Source of the DNA: Micromonospora sp. C95
Lineage (GTDB): Bacteria > Actinomycetota > Actinomycetes > Mycobacteriales > Micromonosporaceae
Length of the DNA stretch: 64,000 nt
Direction of reading: 5' to 3'
Assembly: GCF_018070465.1 (NCBI RefSeq)
Contig: NZ_JAGPXT010000001.1
Coordinates: 310,001 to 374,000 of the forward strand
The stretch's first letter is position 1; the number at the start of each line of letters is the position of its first letter. Position numbers and translations under genes: made by a program. Positions 7,955 to 16,652 of this stretch are shown in pieces. Below the pieces are notes generated by a model. It was given only the letters and a program-made list of their open reading frames with translations. It did no database searches and was not told where the DNA came from.

Positions 7955-8548
7955 TCAGAGGTACTGGCCGGTGCTGTGTCCTTCACCACTCGGCTGACCC
8001 ATTCCGGGCATCCCCGGCAGCATCCCCCCGGCCGGTCCGCTGGGCAGCGCCTGCCGGCCGGAGCGCATCTGCTCAAGCTGTACCCGGGCCGCCATCTGCT
8101 GCGCGACCAGAGCTGCCTGGATGCCGTGGAACAGTCCTTCCAGCCAGCCGACCAGCTGGGCGTGGGCGATGCGCAGCTCGCCCTCGCTGGGTGCCTGGTC
8201 CTCGGAGAACGGCAGCGAGATCCGCTCCAGTTCCTCGCGCAGCTCGGGGGCGAGCCCCTCCTTCAGCTCGACGATCGACCGTTGGTGGATCTCCCGCATC
8301 CGGTGCCGGCTGGCGTCGTCCAGCGGAGCGGCCTTGACCTCCTCCAACAGCTGCTTGATCATGCTGCCGATCCGCATCACCTTGGCCGGCTGTTCGACCA
8401 GGCGCGACGGATCCTCGCCAGGTCCGTCCTCGGTCTGCACCGTGCCGACGGGCCGGCCGTCCGGTCCCACCACCACCACGGTTCCGGACCGCCCGGCACC
8501 GTCCCGGTCGGGCTCGTCGTTCTGTCCAGCGGAGTGCGCTTCGGTCAT
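7955..8548 (-). CDS. bpa: Bacterial proteasome activator (Bpa/PafE)
   Basis: Product of 197 aa. Bpa forms an ATP-independent dodecameric ring that opens the 20S proteasome and feeds it unstructured proteins. The helical core is recognisable (RIGSMIKQLLEEVKAAPLD, then HQRSIVELKEGLAPELREEL, and HAQLVGWLEGLFHGIQAAL), and the protein ends in HSTGQYL, the GQYL tail by which Bpa and the Mpa/ARC ATPase dock on the proteasome alpha ring. The N-terminal ~45 residues and the Gly/Met/Pro-rich stretch before the tail look flexible, as in the M. tuberculosis homologue. GGAGG precedes the ATG at 8548. Its presence implies that the organism has a Pup-proteasome system. Confidence 0.93.
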   Translation of the reverse strand: MTEAHSAGQNDEPDRDGAGRSGTVVVVGPDGRPVGTVQTEDGPGEDPSRLVEQPAKVMRIGSMIKQLLEEVKAAPLDDASRHRMREIHQRSIVELKEGLAPELREELERISLPFSEDQAPSEGELRIAHAQLVGWLEGLFHGIQAALVAQQMAARVQLEQMRSGRQALPSGPAGGMLPGMPGMGQPSGEGHSTGQYL

Positions 8549-8645
8549 GCCCTCCATCTTTACCCAGTGACGCCCCGCAACGCCCGCCGGCCCGCTGCTC
8601 CGATCCCGGTCGGGCACCCACCCCCCGACTGGTCGGGAACCGCGC

Positions 8646-8651
8646 TACCGT
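8646..8651 (+). promoter_or_regulatory. Leaderless-type -10 box (TACCGT)
   Basis: TACCGT ends 6 nt before the ATG at 8658; no ribosome site is present. Confidence 0.5.
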
Positions 8652-8657
8652 CGCCCG

Positions 8658-9458
8658 ATGCCCTCCGATCCCCGGGCGGTGCTGACTCGGCCCGCGCCAG
8701 AACCGGACGTCACCGTCGCCTACGGCGAACACCCGGACCAGATCGCCGATCTGCGCCGCCCGGCCGGCTCCGGGCCGCCCCGGCCGCTGGTGGTGGTGGT
8801 GCACGGTGGTTTCTGGCGCGCGGAGTACGACCGGCGGCACACCGGGCCGCTGGCGAGCGCGCTGGCCGCGCTCGGCTACCCGGTGGCCCAGTTGGAGTAC
8901 CGGCGGACCGGGCAGCCCGGTGGTGGCTGGCCCGGCACCCTCACCGACGTGCTGGCCGGAGTCTCCGCGCTGCCCCGGCTGGCCGAGGCCGCACTGTCGG
9001 ACCGGGTCGCGTCGACGCCGCCGCTGCTGCTGCTCGGTCACTCGGCCGGCGGGCACCTCGCGATGTACGCGGCGGCCCACGCCCCCGGTGCCGTCGGCGG
9101 GGTGCTCGCCCTGGCACCGGTCGCCGACCTGGCCGAGGCGTACCGGCTGGACCTGGACGCCGGTGCGGTGGCCGCGCTGCTCGGCGGCGGCCCGGCCGAC
9201 GTGCCGGAGCGGTACGCGACCACGGATCCACGGTCCCTGGTCCCCCTGCGGCCACGCACGGTAGTGATGCACGGCACGCTGGATCAGCAGGTGCCAATCG
9301 ACCTCTCTCGAAGTTACGTGGCTACCGCCCGCGCCGAGGGTGCCGATATCCGCCTGATTGAGCTGCCAGATTGCGAGCATTTCGGTCTTATCGCCCCCGA
9401 CTCGTCGGCATGGCCGGAAGTTACCGCCGCGTTGCGGTCTCTGCACGAAGATCACTAG
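8658..9458 (+). CDS. Alpha/beta hydrolase, kynurenine-formamidase-like
   Basis: Product of 266 aa, cytosolic. The oxyanion motif VVVVHGGFWRAEYDRRH, the nucleophile elbow LLGHSAGGHLAM (Ser about residue 128), the acid in MHGTLDQQVP and the His in CEHFGLI make a complete triad. HGGFW plus GHSAGG is the pattern of the kynurenine formamidase/esterase subgroup, but no other kynurenine-pathway gene is nearby, so a general esterase is equally possible. The start is supported by the TACCGT box. Confidence 0.85.
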   Translation: MPSDPRAVLTRPAPEPDVTVAYGEHPDQIADLRRPAGSGPPRPLVVVVHGGFWRAEYDRRHTGPLASALAALGYPVAQLEYRRTGQPGGGWPGTLTDVLAGVSALPRLAEAALSDRVASTPPLLLLGHSAGGHLAMYAAAHAPGAVGGVLALAPVADLAEAYRLDLDAGAVAALLGGGPADVPERYATTDPRSLVPLRPRTVVMHGTLDQQVPIDLSRSYVATARAEGADIRLIELPDCEHFGLIAPDSSAWPEVTAALRSLHEDH

Positions 9459-9535
9459 CCATTGACGCAGCGTCGCCGAGCAGGTAGAACGCCGAAGGGG
9501 CGGATGCGCCCGGCAACACATTCGAAGGGAACCCG

Positions 9536-10735
9536 GTGTCGCAGATGAACCGCAGGCGGGCACTCCAGCTGCTGGCCGCGCTCGGTACGAGCGGACTCGT
9601 CGCCGGATGCGGCTCCGACGCCGAGCCCGAGGTCACCAGCTCAGCGAGCCCGATCAAGATCGGGCTCATCGCGCCACAGTCGGGTGCGGGCAAGGCCATC
9701 GGCGACGAACTCGGCAACGGCTTCCAGCTGTACCTGGACCTGAACGAAAGGCAACTCGGCGGTCACCCGGTCGACCTGATCACGGCCGACGAGGGCGACA
9801 ACGTCAAGTCCGGACAGGCCGCCGTCGAGGGACTACTCAAGCAGGGTGTGCTCGCCCTGACCGGAGTCGCCAGTTCGGCGGTGATGTTCGGCATTCGGGA
9901 CATCGTGGAGCAGGCCCGAGTTCCGCTGATCGGTTCCAACGCCTCCCCCCCGAGCCTGCAGAGCGTCGTGTACATCTGGCGCACCTCGTACGTGCTCGAC
10001 GAGGCGGGCCGCGCGCTCGGTCGCTACCTGAAGGACGAGCTCGCCGCCTCCGACCGGATCGCCACGATCCTGCCGGAAGGGGTCCTCGGCGTCGAGGACG
10101 TGCTACGTGGCTTCCGGGAGGAGTTCGGCGAATCCGACCCGCGGATCGCCTCCCAGGTGGTCTGGACCTCCGGCGACAGCAGCCCGAGCCGGACCGCGTA
10201 CGTCTCGGACATCAACCGCGCGCTGGCCGGCAACCCGTCGGTCGTCTTCTGCTTCTACTCCGGCACGGCGGCCGTGGAGTTCATCATGCAGCTGCGCGAC
10301 GCCGGGTTCCGGGGCCGGATCTACGCCCCCGGTTTCCTCACCGAAGGCTCGGTGCTGGAGGACATCCGGCCGACGAGCGACGCACTCGGCATCCGCACCG
10401 CGTTGAACTACTCCGCCGACCTCAACAACGCCGCCAACCGCCGGTTCGCCTCGGCGTACCGCAAGAAGCACAACACCTCTCCGACCACGTACGCGATGGC
10501 CTCCTACGACGCGGCCAAGGTGCTCGACCAGGCGATCCGTCTCGCCGGTGAGGCACCCACCCCGCAGGAGGTCAACCTCGCGCTGGGCCGGATCGGGCAG
10601 ATCGACAGTCCACGCGGTGCCTGGCAGTTCAACCAGCCGCGTACGCCGCAGCAGAAGTGGTACCTGCGCGAGGTGCAGCGCGACGGCCAGGTGGTATCGA
10701 ACGTGCTGGTCAACGAGTTGGCCACGCTCGGCTGA
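9536..10735 (+). CDS. Branched-chain-amino-acid-type ABC transporter substrate-binding lipoprotein
   Basis: Product of 399 aa from the GTG at 9536. The signal NRRRALQLLAALG followed by LVAGC is a lipobox at about residue 24; the twin Arg could even allow Tat export. The mature domain follows the periplasmic-binding type I (LivJ) pattern: IKIGLIAPQSGAGKAIGDE, GLLKQGVLALTGVASS, the hinge VPLIGSNASPP and TTYAMASYDAAKVLDQAI. No permease or ATPase genes adjoin it, so it is an orphan receptor serving a transporter elsewhere, or a sensor. A strong terminator follows at once. Confidence 0.88.
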   Translation: MSQMNRRRALQLLAALGTSGLVAGCGSDAEPEVTSSASPIKIGLIAPQSGAGKAIGDELGNGFQLYLDLNERQLGGHPVDLITADEGDNVKSGQAAVEGLLKQGVLALTGVASSAVMFGIRDIVEQARVPLIGSNASPPSLQSVVYIWRTSYVLDEAGRALGRYLKDELAASDRIATILPEGVLGVEDVLRGFREEFGESDPRIASQVVWTSGDSSPSRTAYVSDINRALAGNPSVVFCFYSGTAAVEFIMQLRDAGFRGRIYAPGFLTEGSVLEDIRPTSDALGIRTALNYSADLNNAANRRFASAYRKKHNTSPTTYAMASYDAAKVLDQAIRLAGEAPTPQEVNLALGRIGQIDSPRGAWQFNQPRTPQQKWYLREVQRDGQVVSNVLVNELATLG

Positions 10736-10748
10736 GTCGTGAGACGGA

Positions 10749-10780
10749 ACGAGGCCGTCCCCGGACAGGGACGGCCTCGT
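10749..10780. terminator. Bidirectional terminator after the binding-protein and ddaH genes
   Basis: Perfect 13-bp stem (10749-10761 with 10768-10780), 6-nt loop, between convergent genes. Confidence 0.8.
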
Positions 10781-10793
10781 CGCTCGGCCTGAC

Positions 10794-11624
10794 TCAGTGC
10801 CGGAGCTCAGCGACGCAGCACTTCACGCTGCCGCCGCCCTTCTTGAGTTCGGCCAACTCCACCGGCACCGGGGTGTAGCCGGCCACCTTGAGCCGACCGG
10901 CGAGCCGGGTGGCCTCGCTGTTGAGCACCACGTTGGCGCCGTCGCTGACCAAATTCAGCCCGAAGGCGAGGGCATCCTCGTCGTCCGCCAGCACCGCGTC
11001 CGGGAAAAGCTGGGTGAGCACTCGCTGGCTGGCGGCGGAGAAGGCACCGGGGTAGTAGACAACGTTGCCGTCGTCGATCGAGGCGAGCGCCACGTCCAGG
11101 TGGTAGAAGCGCGGGTCGATCAGCCGCAGTGAGACCACTGGCCGGCCGAGCGCCTCCTGCGCCTCGGCGTGCGCCGGCAACTCGGTACGGAAGCCGTGCC
11201 CGGCCAGGATCAGCCCGCCGTGCGCCTCCGGCAGGTACGCGAAGTCACCCTCGCCCTCGTTCGTCTCGTTCGGCGCGATGAACCGCCAGCCCTGCGACTC
11301 GTGGAAGGCTCGATGCGCGGCCGCCTCGGCGGCCCGCTGCTGGTGCTTGAACTGCGCCCCGTAGACCGTGCCGTCGATCATGAACGCACCGTTGGCCGCG
11401 TAGACCATGTCGGGCAGGCCGGGCTCCGGTTCCAGCAGGTGCACCTCGTGGCCGAGGCCGACCAGGGTCTCCCGCAGGCGGTCCCACTGCTTGACCGCCA
11501 GCTCCACGTCGACCGCGGCGGTCACGTCCATCCACGGGTTGATCGCGTACTCGACCGCGAAGTGCTCGGGGGAGCACATGAGATATGTCCGCTTTCGCGG
11601 CACGCGCTGCTGGTTCACGGTCAC
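10794..11624 (-). CDS. ddaH: Dimethylarginine dimethylaminohydrolase (ADI/DDAH family)
   Basis: Product of 276 aa. The guanidino-modifying fold is clear: YLMCSPEHFAVEYAINPWMD at the start, the substrate loop PGLPDMVYAANGAFM, EGEGDFAYLP, FYHLDVALA with the catalytic His, and GGGSVKCCVAEL with the nucleophilic Cys near the C-terminus. Length and order fit DDAH (dimethylarginine to citrulline plus dimethylamine) or the related N-omega-substituted arginine hydrolases; specificity cannot be fixed by eye. The GTG at 11624 lacks a clear ribosome site. It is divergent from an Lrp-type gene only 62 nt away, which probably regulates it. Confidence 0.78.
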   Translation of the reverse strand: MTVNQQRVPRKRTYLMCSPEHFAVEYAINPWMDVTAAVDVELAVKQWDRLRETLVGLGHEVHLLEPEPGLPDMVYAANGAFMIDGTVYGAQFKHQQRAAEAAAHRAFHESQGWRFIAPNETNEGEGDFAYLPEAHGGLILAGHGFRTELPAHAEAQEALGRPVVSLRLIDPRFYHLDVALASIDDGNVVYYPGAFSAASQRVLTQLFPDAVLADDEDALAFGLNLVSDGANVVLNSEATRLAGRLKVAGYTPVPVELAELKKGGGSVKCCVAELRH

Positions 11625-11686
11625 CAAGAGTAGGTACGGTAGAACTTTGGTAACAGCCGCAAACATTGCTTCCCAGAGGCGGAACA

Positions 11687-12145
11687 TTGCAGATCGACGC
11701 CGTTGACCAGCGAATCATTGCGCTACTCGTCGCTGACGCCCGCGCCTCGTACGCCGACATCGGCACCCGGGTATCGCTCTCCGCTCCGGCGGTGAAGCGG
11801 CGGGTCGATCGACTGCGGGCCGCCGGGGTGATCCGGGGGTTCACGGCCATCGTGGACCCGGCCTCGGTCGGCTGGACCACCGAGGCCTTCGTGGAGCTGT
11901 TCTGCGCCGGTCGGACCACCCCGGCGCAGATCGGCGCGGCCGTGCGCCGTCATCCCGAGGTGGTCGGTGCGTACACCGTCTCCGGGGAGGCCGATGCCCT
12001 GGTGCACCTGCGGGCCGCCGACATCGCTCATCTGGAGGAGGCGTTGGAGCGGCTGCGGGCCGAGACGTTCGTGACCTCCAGCCGCAGCACCATCGTGCTC
12101 TCCCGGCTGGTCGAGTCCCCCGGCGTGGGCCCCTCCACCGGCTGA
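11687..12145 (+). CDS. Lrp/AsnC family transcriptional regulator
   Basis: Product of 152 aa, the family length. The TTG at 11687 follows GAGGCGGAACA and gives the canonical start MQIDAVDQRIIALLVADARA; the upstream TTG at 11666 is less likely. Residues ~15-55 form the HTH (ASYADIGTRVSLSAPAVKRRVDRL) and ~65-140 the RAM/ACT ligand domain (VVGAYTVSGEADALVHL). Divergence from ddaH suggests an amino-acid-responsive regulator of arginine-related catabolism (inference). Confidence 0.9.
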   Translation: MQIDAVDQRIIALLVADARASYADIGTRVSLSAPAVKRRVDRLRAAGVIRGFTAIVDPASVGWTTEAFVELFCAGRTTPAQIGAAVRRHPEVVGAYTVSGEADALVHLRAADIAHLEEALERLRAETFVTSSRSTIVLSRLVESPGVGPSTG

Positions 12146-12203
12146 AGCCGCGATAGCCGGCACCGGCTGGAACCGAACGCGGAGCCACCGCGTCGAACCG
12201 GCC

Positions 12204-14123
12204 ATGAAACGGGGAACCAAGGTCGCCACGGCGGGCGGTTCGCTAGTCGCACTCGCTCTGCTCGCCGGCAGCATGACCGTGACGTCACCTCCGCAGACCG
12301 GGCCCGACACCGCCGGAGCACCGATGGTGCCGGTCGGCCTGGTCTCCTTCGACTCCTGCGCCGAGGCCCTCACGGAGTTGCGGGCGGCGGCCACCGCCTC
12401 GGTCGGCCCGTACGGTCTCGCCGGGGACGAGGTGCTGAAGGCGGCGGCCTTCGGCGGCGCGGAGTCGGCGGCCCGGACCTTCGCCGGAGCGCCGGGCGAC
12501 GCCGCCGGTCGGGACGCCGGGGCAGACCATTCGACGACGAACAACCACGAGGCCGGCGCGGACGAACCCGACCTGGTGAAGACCGACGGCCGGCGGATCG
12601 TCACGGTCACCGGCGGTGTGCTGCGGGTCGTCGATCCGGTGAGCCGCCGCGTCACCGGGCGACTCGACCTGGCCGGCGGCCGGGAGGAACTGCGCTGGCA
12701 GAACTACCGGCTGCTACTGCTCGGCGACCGCGCGCTGGTACTCGGCGAGGACCCGACGCGTCCGGCCGACACGCTCCGCTCGATCAGGCGTCCCGGCGGC
12801 ACCCGCCTGCTGCTGATCGGACTGGCCGGTCGTCCCGTGGTGCTCGGCACGTACCGCATCCAGGGCAGCACGGTCGACGCCCGGCTGACCGGCGACACGG
12901 CCCGGGTGGCGGTTCGTTCGTACACCCAGTTGGCATTCCCGCTGGAGGCCGAGGGCACCGACCAGGTCCGCACCGAACGGAACCGCGAGGTGATCGCCCG
13001 GGCCGGTGTCGAGGCGTGGCTGCCGGAGTACGAGTGGACCGCCGGCCCGGAGCGGCACACCGGTCGGGTCGGCTGCGACCGGCTCAGTCGACCCGAGCGG
13101 ATGACCGGTTCGTCCACCCTCACCGTGCTCAGCTTCGATCTCACCCGTGACCGGCTGGGCGACGGTGATCCGGTCTCGGTGGCCGCCGACGCCGACACCG
13201 TCTACGGCACGGCGACCAGCCTCTACCTGGCGGGTCAGCGGCCAACACCGATCACCGGCCGGCCCCGCTGGCGGCAATCGCCGGCCGAGCCGGTCACCGA
13301 CATCTACCAGTTCGACACCGCCGCGCCGGGGCGTCCCCGCTTCCTGGCCACCGGTTCGGTTCCGGGCCGACTGATCAACCAGTACGCGCTCTCGGAGTGG
13401 GCCGGACACCTCCGGGTGGCCACCACAACCGGCGAATTCCGGGACGCCGGCACCGCATCCGAGTCGGCGGTTCGGGTGCTACGTGTCGACGACGGCGCGC
13501 TGGTGCCGGTCGGCATGGTCGGCGGCCTCGGCCGGGGCGAACGCATCTACTCGGTGCGCTACCTCGGGCCGGTCGCGTACGTCGTGACGTTCCGGCAGAC
13601 CGATCCGCTCTACGCGCTCGACCTCGCCGATCCGGCCGCACCAGTGGTCACCGGCGAGCTGAAGATCACCGGCTACTCCGCGTACCTGCATCCGCTACCG
13701 GAGGGACGCCTGCTGGGGGTCGGTCAGGAGGCCGACGCCCAGGGCAGGACCAAGGGCGTGCAGGTCTCGCTCTTCGACGTCCGTGATCCCGCCCGGCCGG
13801 ACCGGTTGGACCAGTGGCACCTGCCCGGCGGGTGGTCCCACGCCGAGCACGACCCGCACGCCTTCCTGTACCGCCCGGAGACCGGCCTGGTGGCGCTGCC
13901 GGTCGACGCCGGTGTCCGGTTGCTGCGGGTCAGTGACGACACCATCGAAGAGATCGGTGAGGTGACCCACCCGGGCGGCGGCGACAGCAGCCGGCGGCAG
14001 TGGGGTCCGCCGGTACGACGGTCACTCGTGGTCGGCGACGTGCTCTGGACGGTCTCCGAGGCGGGCCTGCGCGCCACCGACCCGGCCTCGGCCCGGAGCC
14101 TGGCCTGGATCGCCGCCACCTGA
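12204..14123 (+). CDS. Secreted beta-propeller domain protein
   Basis: Product of 639 aa. The N-terminus KRGTKVATAGGSLVALALLA is a signal peptide without lipobox. The conserved NNHEAGADEPDLVKTDGRRI stretch at about residues 114-133 is the hallmark of the Beta_propel (PF09826) family, originally described in copper-related archaeal/bacterial secreted proteins. Repeated blade-like motifs follow (VRYLGPVAYVVTFRQTDPLY, LYALDLADPAAPVVTGELKI, HLPGGWSHAEHDPHAF). Function is unknown; extracellular or membrane-anchored sensing is likely. The start has a weak ribosome site. Confidence 0.82.
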   Translation: MKRGTKVATAGGSLVALALLAGSMTVTSPPQTGPDTAGAPMVPVGLVSFDSCAEALTELRAAATASVGPYGLAGDEVLKAAAFGGAESAARTFAGAPGDAAGRDAGADHSTTNNHEAGADEPDLVKTDGRRIVTVTGGVLRVVDPVSRRVTGRLDLAGGREELRWQNYRLLLLGDRALVLGEDPTRPADTLRSIRRPGGTRLLLIGLAGRPVVLGTYRIQGSTVDARLTGDTARVAVRSYTQLAFPLEAEGTDQVRTERNREVIARAGVEAWLPEYEWTAGPERHTGRVGCDRLSRPERMTGSSTLTVLSFDLTRDRLGDGDPVSVAADADTVYGTATSLYLAGQRPTPITGRPRWRQSPAEPVTDIYQFDTAAPGRPRFLATGSVPGRLINQYALSEWAGHLRVATTTGEFRDAGTASESAVRVLRVDDGALVPVGMVGGLGRGERIYSVRYLGPVAYVVTFRQTDPLYALDLADPAAPVVTGELKITGYSAYLHPLPEGRLLGVGQEADAQGRTKGVQVSLFDVRDPARPDRLDQWHLPGGWSHAEHDPHAFLYRPETGLVALPVDAGVRLLRVSDDTIEEIGEVTHPGGGDSSRRQWGPPVRRSLVVGDVLWTVSEAGLRATDPASARSLAWIAAT

Positions 14124-14136
14124 ACCTTCCTCCCGC

Positions 14137-14179
14137 GCGGGTGGGGTCCGGTTTCTCGGGGTTTCCGGGCCCCACCCGC
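14137..14179. terminator. Terminator after the beta-propeller gene
   Basis: 15-bp stem (14137-14151 with 14165-14179, one G-U) and a 13-nt loop, 14 nt after the stop codon. Confidence 0.7.
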
Positions 14180-14240
14180 CTTGACCTCAACCACGCTTCA
14201 ACTGATCGACTCCGGTGGGAAGCGGCGGTGAGGGGGAGAC

Positions 14241-15197
14241 ATGCGCGCGGTGTGGCTTCACGAGTTCGGCGGGCCGGAGAAGCTGGTGCCCGGCACCGCA
14301 CCCGATCCCGTACCCGAGCCGGGACAGGTGCTGATCGACGTCGTGCACGCGAACATCACCTTCGTGGAGACCCAGTTCCGGGCGACCGGCTTCGGCCCGT
14401 CCGGCGCGAGGCTGCCGGTGATTCCGGGCAACGGCGTCGGCGGTGTGATCAGCGACGTCGGGCCGGGCGTCGACCCGGGACTGGTCGGTCGACGGGTGGT
14501 GAGCGGCACCGGCGGCTCCGGCGCGTACGCCGAGCGGGTCGTCGTCGACGCGGCGCTGCCGGTGGCGGTACCGGACGGGATGCCGCTCGATCAGGCGGTG
14601 GCCCTGCTCGCCGACGGACGTACGGCGTTGCTGCTGGCGGAGGCGGCCGGGCTCGAACCAGGTGACCGGGTGCTGGTCGAGGCCGCCGCCGGTGGGGTGG
14701 GCAGCCTGCTCGTCCAACTCGCGGCCGGTGCCGGAGCGCGGGTGGTCGGGCTCGCCGGCGGTACGCGCAAGGTCGAGCTGCTACCCCCGCTGGGCGCCGA
14801 GATCGCCGTGGACTACCGGGCGCCGGACTGGGCTGGCCGGGTACGGTCGGCGACCGGTGCCGTGGACGTGGTCTTCGACGGGGTCGGGGGCGCGATCGGG
14901 CGGGACGCGTTCGAGCTGCTCGACCCGGGTGGTCGGATGCTCAGCTTCGGCCTGGCCAGCGGCGAGTGGGCGGGCATCGAAGCGGAGTCCGCCGCCGAGC
15001 GGGGCGTGACCCTGGTCCAGCCGACGTCGACCCCCGCCCAGCTGCGGGCGTACACCGAGCGGGCGCTGGCGGAGGGCGCGGCCGGGCGGCTGCGCCCGGT
15101 GATCGGCCAGCGTTTCCCGTTGGCTCGGGCGGCCGAGGCGCACGCGGCCATCGAGGCCCGGTCGACGGTCGGCAAGACCCTGCTCGACGTGCGCTGA
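14241..15197 (+). CDS. Zinc-independent medium-chain dehydrogenase (quinone oxidoreductase-like)
   Basis: Product of 318 aa; GAGGGGGAGAC precedes the ATG. The GroES-like N-domain (AVWLHEFGGPEKLVPG, PGNGVGGVISDVGPGV) and the Rossmann domain with VEAAAGGVGSLLVQLA (NADPH-binding AxxGGVG) identify a QOR-type MDR enzyme. The structural and catalytic zinc Cys residues of alcohol dehydrogenases are absent. The C-terminus IEARSTVGKTLLDV is the usual end of the family. The stop is only 6 nt from the convergent TY-Chap/YbjN gene. Confidence 0.9.
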   Translation: MRAVWLHEFGGPEKLVPGTAPDPVPEPGQVLIDVVHANITFVETQFRATGFGPSGARLPVIPGNGVGGVISDVGPGVDPGLVGRRVVSGTGGSGAYAERVVVDAALPVAVPDGMPLDQAVALLADGRTALLLAEAAGLEPGDRVLVEAAAGGVGSLLVQLAAGAGARVVGLAGGTRKVELLPPLGAEIAVDYRAPDWAGRVRSATGAVDVVFDGVGGAIGRDAFELLDPGGRMLSFGLASGEWAGIEAESAAERGVTLVQPTSTPAQLRAYTERALAEGAAGRLRPVIGQRFPLARAAEAHAAIEARSTVGKTLLDVR

Positions 15198-15203
15198 CCG
15201 CCC

Positions 15204-16283
15204 TCAGAGGTACATGCCGGTGCGGTGCTCGCCGCGTCCCGGCTTGTCTCCCTCGCCGAAGAACCGCTTGCCGCCGAACTCACCGTGCAGGCGGTCGTCC
15301 AGCTCGTCCGCGAGCCCGGTCATCACCTGCACCGCGAGCATCAGGTGGGTCGGCTGGAAGTTGCGGCCGAAGACCGGGATCGACGCCCACACGGTGTCGT
15401 CGGCACAGTAGAGGCGCCCGATCGGCATCCGGTTGGTCAGCTCGGAGAGCTTCACGTACAGCCGCTCGGTCGGCTCGACCTCGGTCAGCACCGGCGAGAA
15501 GACGTCGACGAGCGGCGGATTGTCCCGCACCCGGACGAAGACCATCGCCGAGCCGGCCCGGATGTTGATGTCGCCGTCGGAGTCGACCTGGAGCCGGTCG
15601 GAGTCCGACTTGAGCATGGTCGAGACGACCGTACGCACCCGCTCGGCCAGATCCAGCACCTCGTCGTCGGCATCGGCCTCGTCGGTCGCCGCCAGCGCCT
15701 TCTCCAGCTCGGTGCCGATCTCCCGCACCAGGTTCGCCGCGCTGCGGGCGGTACCCAGCGCCTCTCCGGGGATCGGCTCACCCCCGCCGTTCTCGATCGC
15801 GTAGACGAGAAAAGCCGGATGTGGGGCACCGTAGATGTCGCGCAGTGTGCGGGAGAGCAGTGCGGCCAGCCGGGGGGCCTCGTCGGCGACCGAATCCAAC
15901 CCGAAATGATCCCCCGAACCGTCCACCACACCCGGCGGTGACCAGCCCAGCGCGACCATGTCGGCGACCGCCGCCCGGTCCAGCCGGTACCCCTGGGGCA
16001 GAGCGGCGTTGCCCACCGCCCGGGCCGCGAACCGGCCGTCGCCGCGCACCTCGACGTAGACGGAGTAGACGGCGTCATCGGTGCCGGAGGCGGTCGGGTC
16101 GAGAGTCAGTGCCACCTCCGCGCCCGGCGGCAGCGTGGACAGCCGCTCCGCCAGCGCCCGGGCGAAGTCCCGCCACGCCTCGGTCACCTTCGCCCGCAGG
16201 TCGGCCGTGCTCGGCTCGTCGAGCAGGATCGACTCGTGGTGCACCGGCGTGCCGGGCGGTGCCGAGGGGTGGTCAGCCGTCAT
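15204..16283 (-). CDS. TY-Chap plus YbjN domain protein with a GMYL C-terminal tail
   Basis: Product of 359 aa; GGAGG precedes the ATG at 16283. Residues ~25-165 match the TY-Chap N-domain pattern (EAWRDFARALAERLSTLPPG, VYSVYVEVRGDGRF, ADMVALGWSPPG, ALLSRTLRDIYGAPHPAFLV). Residues ~205-345 match YbjN (DSDGDINIRAGSAMVFVRVR, LSELTNRMPIGRLYC, LAVQVMTGLADELDDRL). Both are related to T3SS-type peptide-binding chaperones. The last seven residues are HRTGMYL, nearly the HSTGQYL tail of Bpa in this same window, reached through a charged, Gly-rich linker. A proteasome-docking adaptor is my inference; function is otherwise unknown. Confidence 0.82.
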   Translation of the reverse strand: MTADHPSAPPGTPVHHESILLDEPSTADLRAKVTEAWRDFARALAERLSTLPPGAEVALTLDPTASGTDDAVYSVYVEVRGDGRFAARAVGNAALPQGYRLDRAAVADMVALGWSPPGVVDGSGDHFGLDSVADEAPRLAALLSRTLRDIYGAPHPAFLVYAIENGGGEPIPGEALGTARSAANLVREIGTELEKALAATDEADADDEVLDLAERVRTVVSTMLKSDSDRLQVDSDGDINIRAGSAMVFVRVRDNPPLVDVFSPVLTEVEPTERLYVKLSELTNRMPIGRLYCADDTVWASIPVFGRNFQPTHLMLAVQVMTGLADELDDRLHGEFGGKRFFGEGDKPGRGEHRTGMYL

Positions 16284-16367
16284 GATCGCCTCCGTCCAGT
16301 TCCGGTCACCCTACCCAGCAGGCTGCCGGGACGGATCAGCCCGGACCGTGATCGGACAACGCGGTCG

Positions 16368-16652
16368 TCAACCGTGGTCGGGGCCGGCCGGGTCGGCCCG
16401 CGGGTGTGGATCGCCGCCCAACTCCACCGGCCAGGTGGCGGCCAACCCGGCGAGCCGGGCCACGGCCACGGCCGGATCAGCGCCGCGCCCGACGGCCAGA
16501 CCGAGCAGGTACGCGGAGACCGGCGCACCGGGCCGCAGCACCTGGTGAGCCACATCGCGGGCCAGATCCAGCACGGCCGGCACCGGCACCTGCGCCGGAT
16601 CGAGACCCAGCTCCGCGCAGGCGGCCGTGACCCAGTCGTCCAGCACCGTCAT
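16368..16652 (-). CDS. DUF6457 family small protein, coupled to mobA
   Basis: Product of 94 aa: MTVLDDWVTAACAELGLDPA, then VLDLARDVAHQVLRPGAPVS and SAYLLGLAVGRG, an all-helical domain that commonly accompanies molybdenum-cofactor genes in actinobacteria (DUF6457). AGAGGAG lies 8 nt before the ATG at 16652, which overlaps the mobA stop (ATGA), so the two are translationally coupled. A role in Moco handling is inferred from context only. Confidence 0.8.
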   Translation of the reverse strand: MTVLDDWVTAACAELGLDPAQVPVPAVLDLARDVAHQVLRPGAPVSAYLLGLAVGRGADPAVAVARLAGLAATWPVELGGDPHPRADPAGPDHG

